DNA of 46,983 bases from an uncultured Phascolarctobacterium sp. (GTDB lineage: Bacteria; Bacillota; Negativicutes; Acidaminococcales; Acidaminococcaceae), in assembly GCA_905200645.1 (NCBI GenBank), contig CAJKLD010000021.1, positions 1-46,983 of the forward strand, in the 5' to 3' direction. Of this stretch, positions 34,947 to 43,837 are shown one piece after another. The notes below the pieces were generated by a model that saw nothing but the letters and a program-made list of their open reading frames with translations, ran no database searches and had not been told where the DNA came from. The translations under genes were made by a program, and so were the position numbers. The stretch's first letter is position 1. Each line of letters begins with the position of its first letter.

Positions 34947-35031
34947 TGGTGGAGAGGGTTGGATTCGAACCAACGAAGCGAAACGCGGCAGATTTACAGT
35001 CTGCTCCCTTTAGCCACTCGGGAACCTCTCC
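34947..35031 (-). tRNA. tRNA-Tyr (GTA)
   Basis: The 85-base tRNA has a long variable arm and anticodon loop CTGTAAA (GTA), acceptor GGAGAGG and encoded CCA. It is the first gene of the four-tRNA operon. Confidence 0.95.
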
Positions 35032-35046
35032 ATAGATAATGTAGAT

Positions 35047-35075
35047 ATTATATTATAATTTTAATTTTTTGTCAA
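35047..35075 (-). promoter_or_regulatory. Promoter of the tRNA operon
   Basis: TTGACA (35070-35075), 17 bases and TATAAT (35047-35052): a full consensus promoter just before tRNA-Tyr. Confidence 0.92.
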
Positions 35076-35108
35076 GCAATATTACCGCAGCGCCAATATT
35101 TTCTTCTT

Positions 35109-35891
35109 TTATAACTGCCTGCGCAGCGCCTCAAAAATCACAATGCCGGCCGCCATAGCCACATTTAACGATTCTGCGCGCCCTTTCATGGGAATATACA
35201 CACGTTTATCTGCCGCGTTAATTAGATTATCGCTCACGCCGTTGGCCTCGTTACCCATCACAAAAGCTATTCTTCCATGCAAATCTGCCTGATACAAATT
35301 ATCTGCGCCGTCTAAGCAGGTAACTAAAAGCTCGTAGCCTGCTTTATGCGCTTCGGCAATAAACTGCTGCTCGTTTAAGCCTGACAGCACCGGCACATGA
35401 AATAACGAGCCCATAGAAGCGCGCACGGTTTTAGGAGCGTAAATATCGGCGCTGCCTTTTAAAAGCAGAACGCCGCCAATTCCGGCAGCGTCGGCAGTGC
35501 GCAGCATGGTGCCTAAATTTCCCGGGTCTCCCACTCTATCCAACACCAGCAGCATTTTACCGGCTGCAAAAAGCTTTTCTAAAGACACAGACTGCATTTT
35601 ACATACGGCAATAATTCCCTGGGGCGTTTCGGTATCGGCAATTTTTTTCATCACATTTTCCGCTACGCAAAAAAGTTTCAAGGCTTTAGCTGCTGCCTGC
35701 TCCAAAACTGCGCGCGTTCTGTCGTCCTCAATGGCCGTATAAAAAATACTTTCCACGGCGTTATAAGCTACGGCTTCCTCTACGGTACGCAGCCCTTCAG
35801 CCAAAAACAAGCCCCGCTGCTGACGGTATTTTTTCTGCTTAAGCTCTGCGGCAGCCTTAACTTGCGGATTTTGCAAGCCTGTAAGTTCCAT
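35109..35891 (-). CDS. TrmH/SpoU family RNA 2'-O-methyltransferase
   Basis: The 260-residue protein has an N-terminal substrate-binding domain and a C-terminal SPOUT domain with VLDRVGDPGNLGTMLRTADA, VMGNEANGVS and IPMKGRAESLNVAMA. It methylates ribose in rRNA or tRNA; the exact site is not readable from sequence. Its start shares a base with the stop of trkA, so translation is likely coupled. Confidence 0.92.
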   Translation of the reverse strand: MELTGLQNPQVKAAAELKQKKYRQQRGLFLAEGLRTVEEAVAYNAVESIFYTAIEDDRTRAVLEQAAAKALKLFCVAENVMKKIADTETPQGIIAVCKMQSVSLEKLFAAGKMLLVLDRVGDPGNLGTMLRTADAAGIGGVLLLKGSADIYAPKTVRASMGSLFHVPVLSGLNEQQFIAEAHKAGYELLVTCLDGADNLYQADLHGRIAFVMGNEANGVSDNLINAADKRVYIPMKGRAESLNVAMAAGIVIFEALRRQL

Positions 35892-36553
35892 TAAAAATCT
35901 ACCCCCATACGTTTAACACCTTGATGCGTACCTAAAATAATAATTTCATCCCCCTGCTGAAAAACTTCCTGCGCTTTGGGATTAACAAGAGTTTGGCTTC
36001 CACGTTTAACAGCCACTACGTTAACGTCGTAGCGTCGGCGCAAATCTGCTTCAATTAAATTTTTACCCACAAGCTCCGCCGGCACATGCAGGCTCATTAC
36101 GCTTATTTCCTTGGACAGCTCAATATAATCCATAACGCTTGCAGAAATTAAATTGTGCGCCAGACGCTCGCCCATATCCTTTTCGGCGTAGATAACCTTA
36201 TCAGCGCCAATTTTATTCAACATTGCCCCGTGCAGCTCGTTAATGGCCTTAGAAATAACCTTGGGCACACCCATTTCTTTAAGCATCATGGTAGCCAGCA
36301 TATTGCCTTCTAAGCTGCCGATAGAAACAACTGCCGCGTCTATATCATCAATCGGCAGCGATTGCAGTGTTTTTTTATCGCTGGCATCACCGCAAACAAC
36401 ATAAGGAAGCTGGCTGCTTAAATTCTGTACCAAATTTTCGTCACTGTCCATGGCAAAAACGTCATAACCAAGATTATACAGCGTTTTCGCTACGCTGGTA
36501 CCAAATAAGCCCAAGCCTACGATTAAAAATTGTTTATTTTTGCTTTGCTTCAT
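35891..36553 (-). CDS. TrkA/KtrA-type K+ uptake regulatory subunit
   Basis: The 220-residue cytoplasmic protein has an RCK_N Rossmann domain (GLGLFGTS, residues 13-20; acidic end of strand 2 in AMDSDE) and an RCK_C domain (VNVVAVKRG). It gates the partner membrane subunit encoded next upstream. RCK_C domains often bind c-di-AMP in Firmicutes. It follows the trkH-type gene by 12 bases. Confidence 0.93.
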   Translation of the reverse strand: MKQSKNKQFLIVGLGLFGTSVAKTLYNLGYDVFAMDSDENLVQNLSSQLPYVVCGDASDKKTLQSLPIDDIDAAVVSIGSLEGNMLATMMLKEMGVPKVISKAINELHGAMLNKIGADKVIYAEKDMGERLAHNLISASVMDYIELSKEISVMSLHVPAELVGKNLIEADLRRRYDVNVVAVKRGSQTLVNPKAQEVFQQGDEIIILGTHQGVKRMGVDF

Positions 36554-36565
36554 CTTTTATTCCTC

Positions 36566-37996
36566 TTAACCAATCATAATATTTTCGGTAGGATAACGCA
36601 AACGGTCTACTTTTTTATTAAAGAAGGACATACCAAAGGTTAAAATGCCTATTCTGCCTATAAACATCGTAATAATCAGCACCAGCTTGCACCACGAATT
36701 CCATTCCGGCGTAATGCCTACGCCCATGCCCACAGTACCCATAGCCGAAATTACCTCAAAAATTACAAATTGCACAGGTTGATTTTTATCATCCAAAAAC
36801 AACAATAAAAAAATCGCTAATAAACACCAGCTAATCGCCAGCAAAAAAATAGCCAGGCTTTTGTGAATAATCGCCGTATCGAGCCGCCGGTTAAACAGCA
36901 CTACATCCTTTTTATCCCGCAGCAAAGCCACAGTAGAAGCCAGCAGCACGGCAAAAGTTGTAGTTTTAATACCGCCGCCGGTGGAAGCCGGAGACGCGCC
37001 TATAAACATCATGCACACCATAAAAAACAAGGTTGCATTAGTCAGCGCCGCCAAATTTATTGTGTTAAATCCCGCTGTTCTCAAGGATACCGACTGAAAC
37101 AGCGCCGCTAACCACTGCCAAGCAATATTTAAACTGCCAAGAGTGGCAGCGTTATGCTGCTCTAAAAGCCAAATAATAAGCGTGCCGGCAATAATCAAAG
37201 CTCCATTAACAGTCAAAACAATTTTTGAATGCAGCGTCAGTTTGCGCCAGCAGCGATTAGAAAGCACATCATCAATCACGGTGAAGCCTATACCGCCTAT
37301 GATAATCAGCAGAATCAAGCATAAATTTAATAAAATATGGCTCTGAAAACCTACAAAGCTGTCAAAATTTCCTGCTAAATCAAAGCCCGCATTACAAAAA
37401 GCAGAAACGGCATGCCAATAGCCCCAATAAAAAGCGTGCGCTCCCATTTTATCATAAAAGCACAACGCCAAAAGCGTACCAAAAACAAATTCGGTAACAA
37501 ATGTATATTTTAACACATTTATGGCAACATGGATAACATTCGACGGTGCGTCCTGATTAAGTGATTCTTGCACTAACAAAAGTTGACGGATTTTCATACG
37601 TCTGCCAAACCCAATACTAAACAAAGTGCTGATAGTCATAATACCAATACCGCCAACCTGAATAAGAAAAATCAACACCAGTTGTCCAAAAAGAGTCAGT
37701 TCGTTGGCAGTATCCCAAACCACCAGACCCGTAACGCAGGAAGCCGACGCAGCCGTAAACAAGGCGTCTAAAGGATGCGCCCACTGCCCATTTTGATGCG
37801 CAATCGGCAAAGACAGCAACAAAGCGCCCGCAAAAATGAGCACGACAAAGGATAAGCCTATCAGCATGCTGCGATTGATATTTAACGACCAACGCAGCAT
37901 TCTTTGTAAAAAGGTAAGCTTTTGCCGGTGAGAAATAGCTTCGGCGTCAAGAGTATTTTGTTTTGTAAACGCCTGACGAATTTTCTGCCGCAGCAT
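36566..37996 (-). CDS. TrkH/KtrB-type K+ transporter membrane subunit
   Basis: The 476-residue polytopic membrane protein has the repeated M1-P-M2 filter segments of the Trk/Ktr family (for example ASCVTGLVVWDT, AFCNAGFDL, SLRTAGFNTIN, AMGTVGMGVG). With the RCK subunit it takes up K+. A basic cytoplasmic N-terminus of about 35 residues is present. AAAGGAG precedes the ATG and a promoter lies at 38038-38066. Confidence 0.95.
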   Translation of the reverse strand: MLRQKIRQAFTKQNTLDAEAISHRQKLTFLQRMLRWSLNINRSMLIGLSFVVLIFAGALLLSLPIAHQNGQWAHPLDALFTAASASCVTGLVVWDTANELTLFGQLVLIFLIQVGGIGIMTISTLFSIGFGRRMKIRQLLLVQESLNQDAPSNVIHVAINVLKYTFVTEFVFGTLLALCFYDKMGAHAFYWGYWHAVSAFCNAGFDLAGNFDSFVGFQSHILLNLCLILLIIIGGIGFTVIDDVLSNRCWRKLTLHSKIVLTVNGALIIAGTLIIWLLEQHNAATLGSLNIAWQWLAALFQSVSLRTAGFNTINLAALTNATLFFMVCMMFIGASPASTGGGIKTTTFAVLLASTVALLRDKKDVVLFNRRLDTAIIHKSLAIFLLAISWCLLAIFLLLFLDDKNQPVQFVIFEVISAMGTVGMGVGITPEWNSWCKLVLIITMFIGRIGILTFGMSFFNKKVDRLRYPTENIMIG

Positions 37997-38037
37997 TTTC
38001 CGGTTGCTCCTTTCTTCTAAAATTTCAAGATGCTATT

Positions 38038-38066
38038 ATTATACTAACCTTATATACTAACGTCAA
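38038..38066 (-). promoter_or_regulatory. Promoter of the K+ uptake genes
   Basis: TTGACG (38061-38066), 17 bases and TATAAT (38038-38043) on the minus strand. Confidence 0.82.
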
Positions 38067-38095
38067 ATAAAGTAATTATTTTAAGCTTATCAAAA

Positions 38096-38127
38096 CAAAA
38101 AAGCCTGCTCCGCTAGGGAACAGGCTT
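38096..38127 (-). terminator. Terminator of infC-rpmI-rplT
   Basis: AAGCCTG (38101-38107) pairs with CAGGCTT (38121-38127), with additional inner pairs and a T-run on the minus strand, 18 bases after rplT. Confidence 0.85.
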
Positions 38128-38144
38128 GAAATTTATAGTTTAGC

Positions 38145-38498
38145 TTACAGAGCGGCTTTAGCAGCTTCTACCAATTTGGCGAAAGCAGCTGCGTCAAAAA
38201 TAGCCATGTCAGCCAAAACCTTGCGGTTCAGGTTGATGCCGGCTTTAGTCAGGCCGCAGATAAAACGGCTGTAGCTCATGCCGTTTGCACGGGTAGCAGC
38301 GTTGATACGAGCAATCCACAGGCGACGGAACTCGCGTTTTTTAGCGCGGCGGTCACGACGTGCATAGGACAATGCTTTCATTACCAGCTCGTTAGCTTTT
38401 TTGAATTGTTTGCTGCGGGAACCATAGTAGCCTTTAGCCAGTTTCAGAATATGTTTATGACGACGATGAGCGGTTACGCCCACTTTAATTCTTGCCAT
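38145..38498 (-). CDS. rplT: 50S ribosomal protein L20
   Basis: The 117-residue protein begins MARIKVGVTAHRRHKHILKLAKGYYG and has the basic L20 helix pair. It binds 23S rRNA and, in Firmicutes, represses its own operon by binding the infC leader. It is the third gene of the operon. Confidence 0.98.
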   Translation of the reverse strand: MARIKVGVTAHRRHKHILKLAKGYYGSRSKQFKKANELVMKALSYARRDRRAKKREFRRLWIARINAATRANGMSYSRFICGLTKAGINLNRKVLADMAIFDAAAFAKLVEAAKAAL

Positions 38499-38526
38499 TT
38501 GTAATCTCCTCCTTTAAATCTCTTAA

Positions 38527-38724
38527 TTATGCATACGGGAGCATTTTTGCTACATGCTCTTTATCAGTCTTGTGAACCAGAGCTGCTTTACGCAGGTTTC
38601 TCTTACGTGCAGGAGATTTATGTTCGAGAATGTGGCTCTTAAAGTTTTTAAAATGTTTGAATTCACCAGAAGCGGTTTTCTTGAAGCGCTTTGCAGCAGC
38701 TCTACGGGTTTTCATTTTCGGCAT
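38527..38724 (-). CDS. rpmI: 50S ribosomal protein L35
   Basis: The 65-residue basic protein begins MPKMKTRRAAAKRFKKTASG, the L35 signature. It lies between infC and rplT in the conserved order, with GAGG upstream of the ATG. Confidence 0.98.
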   Translation of the reverse strand: MPKMKTRRAAAKRFKKTASGEFKHFKNFKSHILEHKSPARKRNLRKAALVHKTDKEHVAKMLPYA

Positions 38725-38741
38725 TGTGATTTCCTCCTCTA

Positions 38742-39260
38742 TTATTTAGCAGGTTTTGGCGCAACAATCATAATCATGTTTTTGCCTTCTAATTTGGGTA
38801 CTCTTTCTACAACGGCAACTTCTTTTAACTGCTGTGCCATTTTATTCAGCAGTACTTCGCCAAGTTCAGGATGGGACAGCTCGCGGCCGCGGAACATAAT
38901 GGTGACTTTTACTTTGTCGCCATCTTCCAGGAAGCGAACGGCATTCTTGTACTTAACGTTAAAGTCATGGTCTTCAATACCGGGACGCAGCTTAACTTCT
39001 TTAATGTCGAAGGTTTTTTGCTTTTTACGGGCTTCCTTTTCACGTTTTTGTTGCTCGTAACGATACTTGCCGTAATCCATAATCTTGCACACGGGCGGTT
39101 TCGCTGTGGGAGCAATCTCTACCAAATCTAAATGTCTTTCCACTGCCAGTTGTTGGGCTGCACGACCGGACATAATACCAAGCTGTTCGCCATCAGCAGT
39201 AATAACACGCACTTCACGGGCACGAATTTCTTCATTGATACGCAAGCTTTCTTTTGCTAT
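38742..39260 (-). CDS. infC: Translation initiation factor IF-3 (ATA start)
   Basis: IF-3 checks start codons on the 30S subunit. The protein shows RINEEIRAREVRVI, VCKIMDYGKYRYEQQKR and a C-terminal GRELSHPELG segment. The only start with a well-placed SD (GGAGG, nine bases away) is ATA at 39260, giving 172 residues beginning (M)AKESLRINEE, which is the usual family N-terminus. A TTG at 39245 would cut this and lacks an SD. Rare start codons are known in infC (AUU in E. coli), where IF-3 represses its own synthesis. Confidence 0.93.
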   Translation of the reverse strand: MAKESLRINEEIRAREVRVITADGEQLGIMSGRAAQQLAVERHLDLVEIAPTAKPPVCKIMDYGKYRYEQQKREKEARKKQKTFDIKEVKLRPGIEDHDFNVKYKNAVRFLEDGDKVKVTIMFRGRELSHPELGEVLLNKMAQQLKEVAVVERVPKLEGKNMIMIVAPKPAK

Positions 39261-39305
39261 GACAATTCACCTCCAAGGACACTAGGTAAGCTTACTGCTT
39301 ACAAA

Positions 39306-39413
39306 AAATAAAAGCGGGCAGAATAAATCCACCCGCCGAAAAATATCATATCCAACCCTGTCGAGTGTGACCGCAAGGTGAGAAGCGGGAGGCTTCTGCT
39401 TTGTTACTCGAAT
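39306..39413 (-). promoter_or_regulatory. infC leader with attenuator (L20-type)
   Basis: The transcribed leader can fold into several stems and ends in a terminator-like hairpin (GCGGG/CCCGC, 39314-39337) followed by TTTTATTTTTT on the minus strand. An element CTCCCGCTTCTCACCTTGCGG is divided over 39371-39391 and resembles conserved parts of Firmicutes infC leaders. L20-dependent attenuation is expected by analogy. Confidence 0.7.
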
Positions 39414-39442
39414 ATGATACCACAATGTAAACTTTGTGTCAA
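39414..39442 (-). promoter_or_regulatory. Promoter of infC-rpmI-rplT
   Basis: TTGACA (39437-39442), 17 bases and TATCAT (39414-39419) on the minus strand. Confidence 0.8.
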
Positions 39443-39469
39443 CTATTTCTTTGCGTCCAACGCAGTTTT

Positions 39470-40858
39470 TTAAGCGTTGGCAGAATTATTTCTGATACTT
39501 TTAATATTGTTCTTTCTGTCCTGGCGCTTGCTCAAATAGTCAAAATAGCGCTTGCTTTCTGCAACCACAACACCGCTCAAGCCAACCAAGGCGATAAGGT
39601 TCGGGAATGCCATCAAGCCGTTGACGATATCGGCAATAATCCAAATTACTTCCAGCTTCAGGAAAGCGCCCAAGCCTACCAAAATAATGTAAGCGATACG
39701 GTAAGGCATAATGCCTTTTACGCCGCAGAGATATTCTACGCAGCGTTCGCCGTAGTAGTTCCAGCCAATAATAGTGGTGAAAGCAAACAGTACCAAGCCT
39801 GCGGTGAGCATATATTTAGCAACAACGGGGAAAGCGCCTGCAAAAGCAGCCTCGGTCATAGCCGCGCCGTTCAAATCGCCGCACCAAACGCCGCTGGCAA
39901 CCAATGTCAGTCCGGTCATGGTGCAGATGATGATGGTGTCGATAAAGGTACCGGTCATAGAAACAAGACCTTGCTCGGCAGCCCATTTAGTTTTAGCGGC
40001 AGCCGCAACGATAGGAGCGGAACCTAAGCCGGCTTCGTTGGAGAAAATGCCGCGGGCAACGCCGCTGCGCATAGCCAGCATAACGCTTGCGCCCAAGAAG
40101 CCGCCGGTTGCAGCAGTGGTAGTGAAAGCGCTGTCGATAACCAATTTAACAGCCGCCGGAATTGCGTCTGCGTAATAAATCAATACTGCAACAGAGCAGA
40201 CAACATAAAGCACAGCCATGAACGGAACAATCTTGCTGGCAACATTAGCGATGGATTTTAAACCGCCGATGGTGGTTGCCGCAACCAACAAGGTTAAAAC
40301 TATAGCAGTGTAAACCTCCGGAACGTCAAAAGAAACATTAACAATAGAAGTAATAGAATTTACTTGCGTAAAAGTACCGGTACCTAAGCAGGCGGTCATA
40401 ACGCCAAAAACTGCAAACATAACTGCCAGCGGTTTGTAGGATTTACCCAAGCCCTGCTCAATGTAGTACATGGGGCCGCCGGAAACATTGCCGTCAGCGT
40501 CAACCTGACGATATTTTACGGCCAGCAGACATTCTGCGTATTTGGTAGCCATGCCGAAGAAAGCGGCAATCCACATCCAAAACAAAGCGCCGGGGCCGCC
40601 TGCCTTAACGGCGGTTGCTACACCAACAATATTGCCGGTACCTACCGTTGCCGCTAAAGCGGTACACAAAGCCTGAAAGCTGCTTACGTCGCCGCTGCCG
40701 TTACTGCGGGCAGAAAAGATAAGCTTTAAAGCCATGGGTAATTTGGTTACCTGCAAAAGACCCAAACGAAGCGTCAGCATAATGCCTGTGCCAATCAACA
40801 AAATCATTAGGGGCGGACCCCAAACAAGACTGTCAATCGAATTCAAAAAATCTACCAT
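39470..40858 (-). CDS. AGCS family amino-acid (alanine/glycine):Na+ symporter
   Basis: The 462-residue polytopic protein has the AGCS pattern (ALAATVGTGNIVGVATA, GGPGALFWMW, GGPMYYIEQGLG, FSNEAGLGSAPI). It should import alanine, glycine or a related amino acid with Na+. The ATG at 40858 has GGGGAG seven bases upstream; a longer frame to 40927 overlaps the promoter region. It is a single-gene unit with a palindrome-containing promoter at 40933-40983. Confidence 0.93.
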   Translation of the reverse strand: MVDFLNSIDSLVWGPPLMILLIGTGIMLTLRLGLLQVTKLPMALKLIFSARSNGSGDVSSFQALCTALAATVGTGNIVGVATAVKAGGPGALFWMWIAAFFGMATKYAECLLAVKYRQVDADGNVSGGPMYYIEQGLGKSYKPLAVMFAVFGVMTACLGTGTFTQVNSITSIVNVSFDVPEVYTAIVLTLLVAATTIGGLKSIANVASKIVPFMAVLYVVCSVAVLIYYADAIPAAVKLVIDSAFTTTAATGGFLGASVMLAMRSGVARGIFSNEAGLGSAPIVAAAAKTKWAAEQGLVSMTGTFIDTIIICTMTGLTLVASGVWCGDLNGAAMTEAAFAGAFPVVAKYMLTAGLVLFAFTTIIGWNYYGERCVEYLCGVKGIMPYRIAYIILVGLGAFLKLEVIWIIADIVNGLMAFPNLIALVGLSGVVVAESKRYFDYLSKRQDRKNNIKSIRNNSANA

Positions 40859-40932
40859 GTTACAACTCCCCTTCATTTTATAACAAAAATTTAAATTTTG
40901 TGTTCCTTTTTCAACTACCGAACACAATTGAC

Positions 40933-40961
40933 ATTATAGCATGTATACACTAATCTCACAA
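40933..40961 (-). promoter_or_regulatory. Promoter of the AGCS symporter
   Basis: TTGTGA (40956-40961), 17 bases and TATAAT (40933-40938) on the minus strand. Confidence 0.7.
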
Positions 40962-40983
40962 TAGTTACGAAAATTGTATACAT
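40941..40983. promoter_or_regulatory. Inverted repeat, probable operator of the symporter
   Basis: ATGTATAC (40941-40948), within the promoter spacer, is repeated inverted as GTATACAT (40976-40983), just upstream of the -35. Spacing of about 35 bases between arm centres (three helical turns) would suit a dimeric regulator or looping. The regulator is unknown. Confidence 0.45.
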
Positions 40984-41009
40984 GTATATTTAAAAAGTGT
41001 AGCACAAAA

Positions 41010-41039
41010 AAATCCTGACCTATATACAGGTCAGGATTT
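41010..41039 (-). terminator. Terminator of the phage-like gene trio
   Basis: AATCCTGACC pairs with GGTCAGGATT (41011-41039) and is followed by a T-run on the minus strand. It overlaps the last codons of the 72-residue gene. Confidence 0.85.
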
Positions 41040-41249
41040 CAGCCTGTCGATAAAGGTATTGGTTCCTGTCCTTGCATCATACTGAGTTTTTTCTTTAATG
41101 ATATTGCTTAAATCGCTGAGCTGCTTAAGAATAGGATGGGCGGCATATTTTTCTTTTTCTTCTTCTACCAAATTATATAACTGGAATACATTAAGAATGA
41201 GCTTATCGTATTCATAGGGCCCGTTGAATCTCAGGTTATATAGTATCAT
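41031..41249 (-). CDS. Hypothetical protein, phage-like cluster
   Basis: This 72-residue protein is hydrophilic and mainly helical by composition (FQLYNLVEEEKEKYAAHPILKQLSDLSNIIKEK). I do not recognise a family. Its start overlaps the stop of the upstream gene by four bases, so it is part of a tightly coupled operon that ends at the terminator 41010-41039. Confidence 0.65.
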   Translation of the reverse strand: MILYNLRFNGPYEYDKLILNVFQLYNLVEEEKEKYAAHPILKQLSDLSNIIKEKTQYDARTGTNTFIDRLKS

Positions 41250-42427
41250 TCAAGTTCACCGTCCAGCTCAGATATCTGGCACTGCTTTATGGCCACGTAG
41301 TTGATGTCATGAAAGGCAACTGTTGCATTTTTTGCAACGATTCGGACATTATCAAACGTAATATCATCTCCATAGGCAATCTCTTCAAGAAGAAAATCGC
41401 TGACGCCGTCATATCCTTTCGGACAGATAATACTGCTGTCGCCTGTTATGCAGGACTGTTTATCCGCATATATGGTCCCATCCGTTACAAAGTCAAGTGT
41501 AAACCCCGCCTTTGCTTTTATAAGCACTTTCTGCCTGTATTTTGGGGATTCTATCAAATACCCATCGAATGATTTATAATCGTATTCTCCCGAATAGTTG
41601 AATGCTATTGTCGAAGCTCCATATATATAGAAGCTTATCTCACAGTCAGAATCTGCGACAAAAGGGATATTCAATGTCTTATCAATAAATCTAGTCCTAT
41701 AAATATCAGGATTTTTGATAGTCAATTTGTTTTTCCCTGCATAGATGTTATAGGTAGAAGAAAGGTTAGCGCCCTCCCCCTTCACCTCAAATGCCGTGGC
41801 CGCAGCTTCTGTCTTCTCTATCTCTTCCGTATTAATAGTATAGTTGCCTGCAAGCTTCAGATATTTCCTGCCATACATATAGTCTGCTATTTTGGTATTA
41901 TCATCAAATTCAAAGACAATGTTTTCTGGTTCTGTCTCATCGCAGTCACAGATATATACTATATATGAGCCCGAAGGAATACTGATGCTACCTAAGTTTA
42001 TTTCTACCTGACCGTCCTTATACTGTTGGTCAAAGCCGTTTGTAGCAAAGTAGATAGTATTGCCATACACGGAAAGCGTCTCAAGCGCAGTTTTATTCTT
42101 ATACTGCTTGGCTGTCTCGTTCAGACTCTGAAGCTCACATTCAATCCTGTTCTCAACTGTGGCGAGTTTTTCTCTTGCTATCTTATAAGCTGTTTTATAA
42201 AGGATACATAAATCAGTATAGATATCGCTCCTCTGGTCATTAAACTTGTCCAGGTTTAATATCTCGCCTTCTTCTATATCCCCCTGCCTGAAGATGGATA
42301 ATTTGGCATCAATCTCGTCCAGCTTTGACTGAAGTTTATTTTTATCTATTGTAGACCCCTTTTCAAGGTAATTATCCACTATCTGCTTTTTATAGCAATT
42401 TAATTTTTCAATCTCATCCAGATACAT
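41246..42427 (-). CDS. Hypothetical beta-rich structural-type protein
   Basis: The protein (393 residues from ATG 42427; a TTG at 42451 is possible) has a helical N-terminal third (LDEIEKLNCYKKQIVDNYLEKG ... coiled-coil-like) and a long beta-rich part with many aromatic and Asp/Gly residues (GEYDYKSFDGYLIESPKYRQ). This layout resembles phage baseplate or tail-fibre attachment proteins, which is inference only. AGG stands eight bases before 42427. It overlaps both neighbours. Confidence 0.6.
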   Translation of the reverse strand: MYLDEIEKLNCYKKQIVDNYLEKGSTIDKNKLQSKLDEIDAKLSIFRQGDIEEGEILNLDKFNDQRSDIYTDLCILYKTAYKIAREKLATVENRIECELQSLNETAKQYKNKTALETLSVYGNTIYFATNGFDQQYKDGQVEINLGSISIPSGSYIVYICDCDETEPENIVFEFDDNTKIADYMYGRKYLKLAGNYTINTEEIEKTEAAATAFEVKGEGANLSSTYNIYAGKNKLTIKNPDIYRTRFIDKTLNIPFVADSDCEISFYIYGASTIAFNYSGEYDYKSFDGYLIESPKYRQKVLIKAKAGFTLDFVTDGTIYADKQSCITGDSSIICPKGYDGVSDFLLEEIAYGDDITFDNVRIVAKNATVAFHDINYVAIKQCQISELDGELE

Positions 42428-42917
42428 ATATACTACCTGTATCCTTTCCAAGGCATAGTTTTAGGTTGGAGACATAGGGTGTTTCATTGCCGTTATGAGT
42501 TTTTATAGAAACACGAAAACGTGCGTCCTTTATTGTTTCTTCTATGAGCTTGATTTTGTTCGATTTGGCAGAGGAATCAGTAACCTCACTATATTTGATA
42601 AGGCTTATACCTTCCCTGCCTGAATTTATAGGCACTATCTTATATTCTGTGCCGTTGATGACAAGATAGTATTTTATATAGTCCAGATCAGTATTGAAGT
42701 GGTCGGGGATGTATTCAGTGGCAAATAGAGATATTTTGTCCACCGAACCTGATTCAAGCATATTTACCGACTCCAGCTCCGCATCCTCATATTCTGAGCT
42801 GTAGAGCCTGATACTGTTTATTCTTATAGCCTTGCATTTAGTGTTTGAATAAGGAAAAATCTCGCCTTCATTATTCTCCACTGCCATAGCTTCATCCATG
42901 ACCAGATCAGAAGAAAC
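42414..42917 (-). pseudogene. 5'-truncated phage-like structural gene
   Basis: Coding on the minus strand is open from 42917 (VSSDLVMDEAMAVENNEGEIF...) to the stop at 42414. An ATG at 42899 could restart translation and give 161 residues. At 42918 the sequence switches abruptly to an IS256-type terminus, so the N-terminal part of the gene is lost. The remaining product is beta-rich (YYLVINGTEYKIVPINSG, ARFRVSIKTHNGNETPYVSNL). Function is unrecognised; with the next two genes it looks like a prophage remnant. Confidence 0.6.
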
Positions 42918-42990
42918 GAGTGTGTGAGAAAATTTCTGTAAATTAGGCCTTCTATGATAATTTTTAGTTAATATTATTACTACAATATGC
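42918..42990. mobile_element. IS256-type terminus, remnant
   Basis: The sequence starting GAGTGTGTGAGAAAATTTCT is typical of IS256/Mutator-family terminal repeats and is about 85% identical over 55 bases to the terminus at 46929-46983, in the same orientation. Only about 70 bases remain before IS3-derived sequence begins. Confidence 0.6.
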
Positions 42991-43012
42991 TTATTATAGT
43001 TTTATAGGTTGT

Positions 43013-43832
43013 TTATTTATAATAATCTATATATTCCTCTACTGCCCTTGAAAAAGCTTCAAATGATTTGAAATTTCGTTCATATCCATAATACATCTCG
43101 TTTTTTAATCTTCCGAAAAACGTTTCCATTATACTATTATTGTAGCAGTTACCTTTTCTAGACATAGACTGTACTATGCCTCGCTCCAATAATGTATTTC
43201 TATAATAAATCTGCTGATATTGCCAGCCTTGATCCGAATGAAATATCAAACCTTTGACTTTTGGAAACTTTTTAAACGTTTTTTCCAACATGCGTTTAAT
43301 TTGTTCTAAATTGGACGTTAGAGATAGATCATAGGATATTATTTCATTTGTTGCCATATCTAGTATTGGTGACAGATAACATTTGCCCCAAATAAAATTA
43401 AACTATGAAATATCTGTTGTCCATTTTTGCAAAGAAGCAGTTGCTTTAAAATCTCTGTCTATTATGTTTTTCGCAATTCTTCCTACTTCACCTTTATAAG
43501 AATGATATTTTTCTTTGGGCGCTTTCCAAGTAAATTCATGTTATACATGAGCCGTTGAACACGTTTATGATTTACTTGATGCCCGCGGTTCAAAAGCTCT
43601 CTGTAAACTCTACGAACTTCATATCTACCTTTGTGTTCGTTAAATATTTCCTTTATTATTGCTGCTAACTCTGCGTTTCGTTCTGCAACAATATCCGTTT
43701 TTCTGATTTCAAAGTAATAAGTAGATTTTGCCATCCTCATTGCTTTTAATAGATGTTTTAGACGGTATCCTTTTTCGCGGAGTTCTTTGATAATCGCTGC
43801 TTTTTCGCCTTGAATCGTGCAGCTTCCTTTTC
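43013..43832 (-). pseudogene. IS3-family transposase OrfB, broken
   Basis: OrfB can be followed as LREKGYRLKHLLKAMRMAKS, then GRYEVRRVYRELLNRGHQVN, then a single-base frameshift near 43515 (continuing as EKYHSYKGEVGRI), a premature TAG inside WTTDIS*FNFIWGKCYLSP near 43405, and SDQGWQYQ...SMSRKGNCYNN...FFGRLKNE. The family usually continues about 20 residues past the YYN-type motif; here it ends at YYK, again by a frame slip. At least three lesions make it inactive. Confidence 0.85.
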
Positions 43833-43837
43833 TTGCC

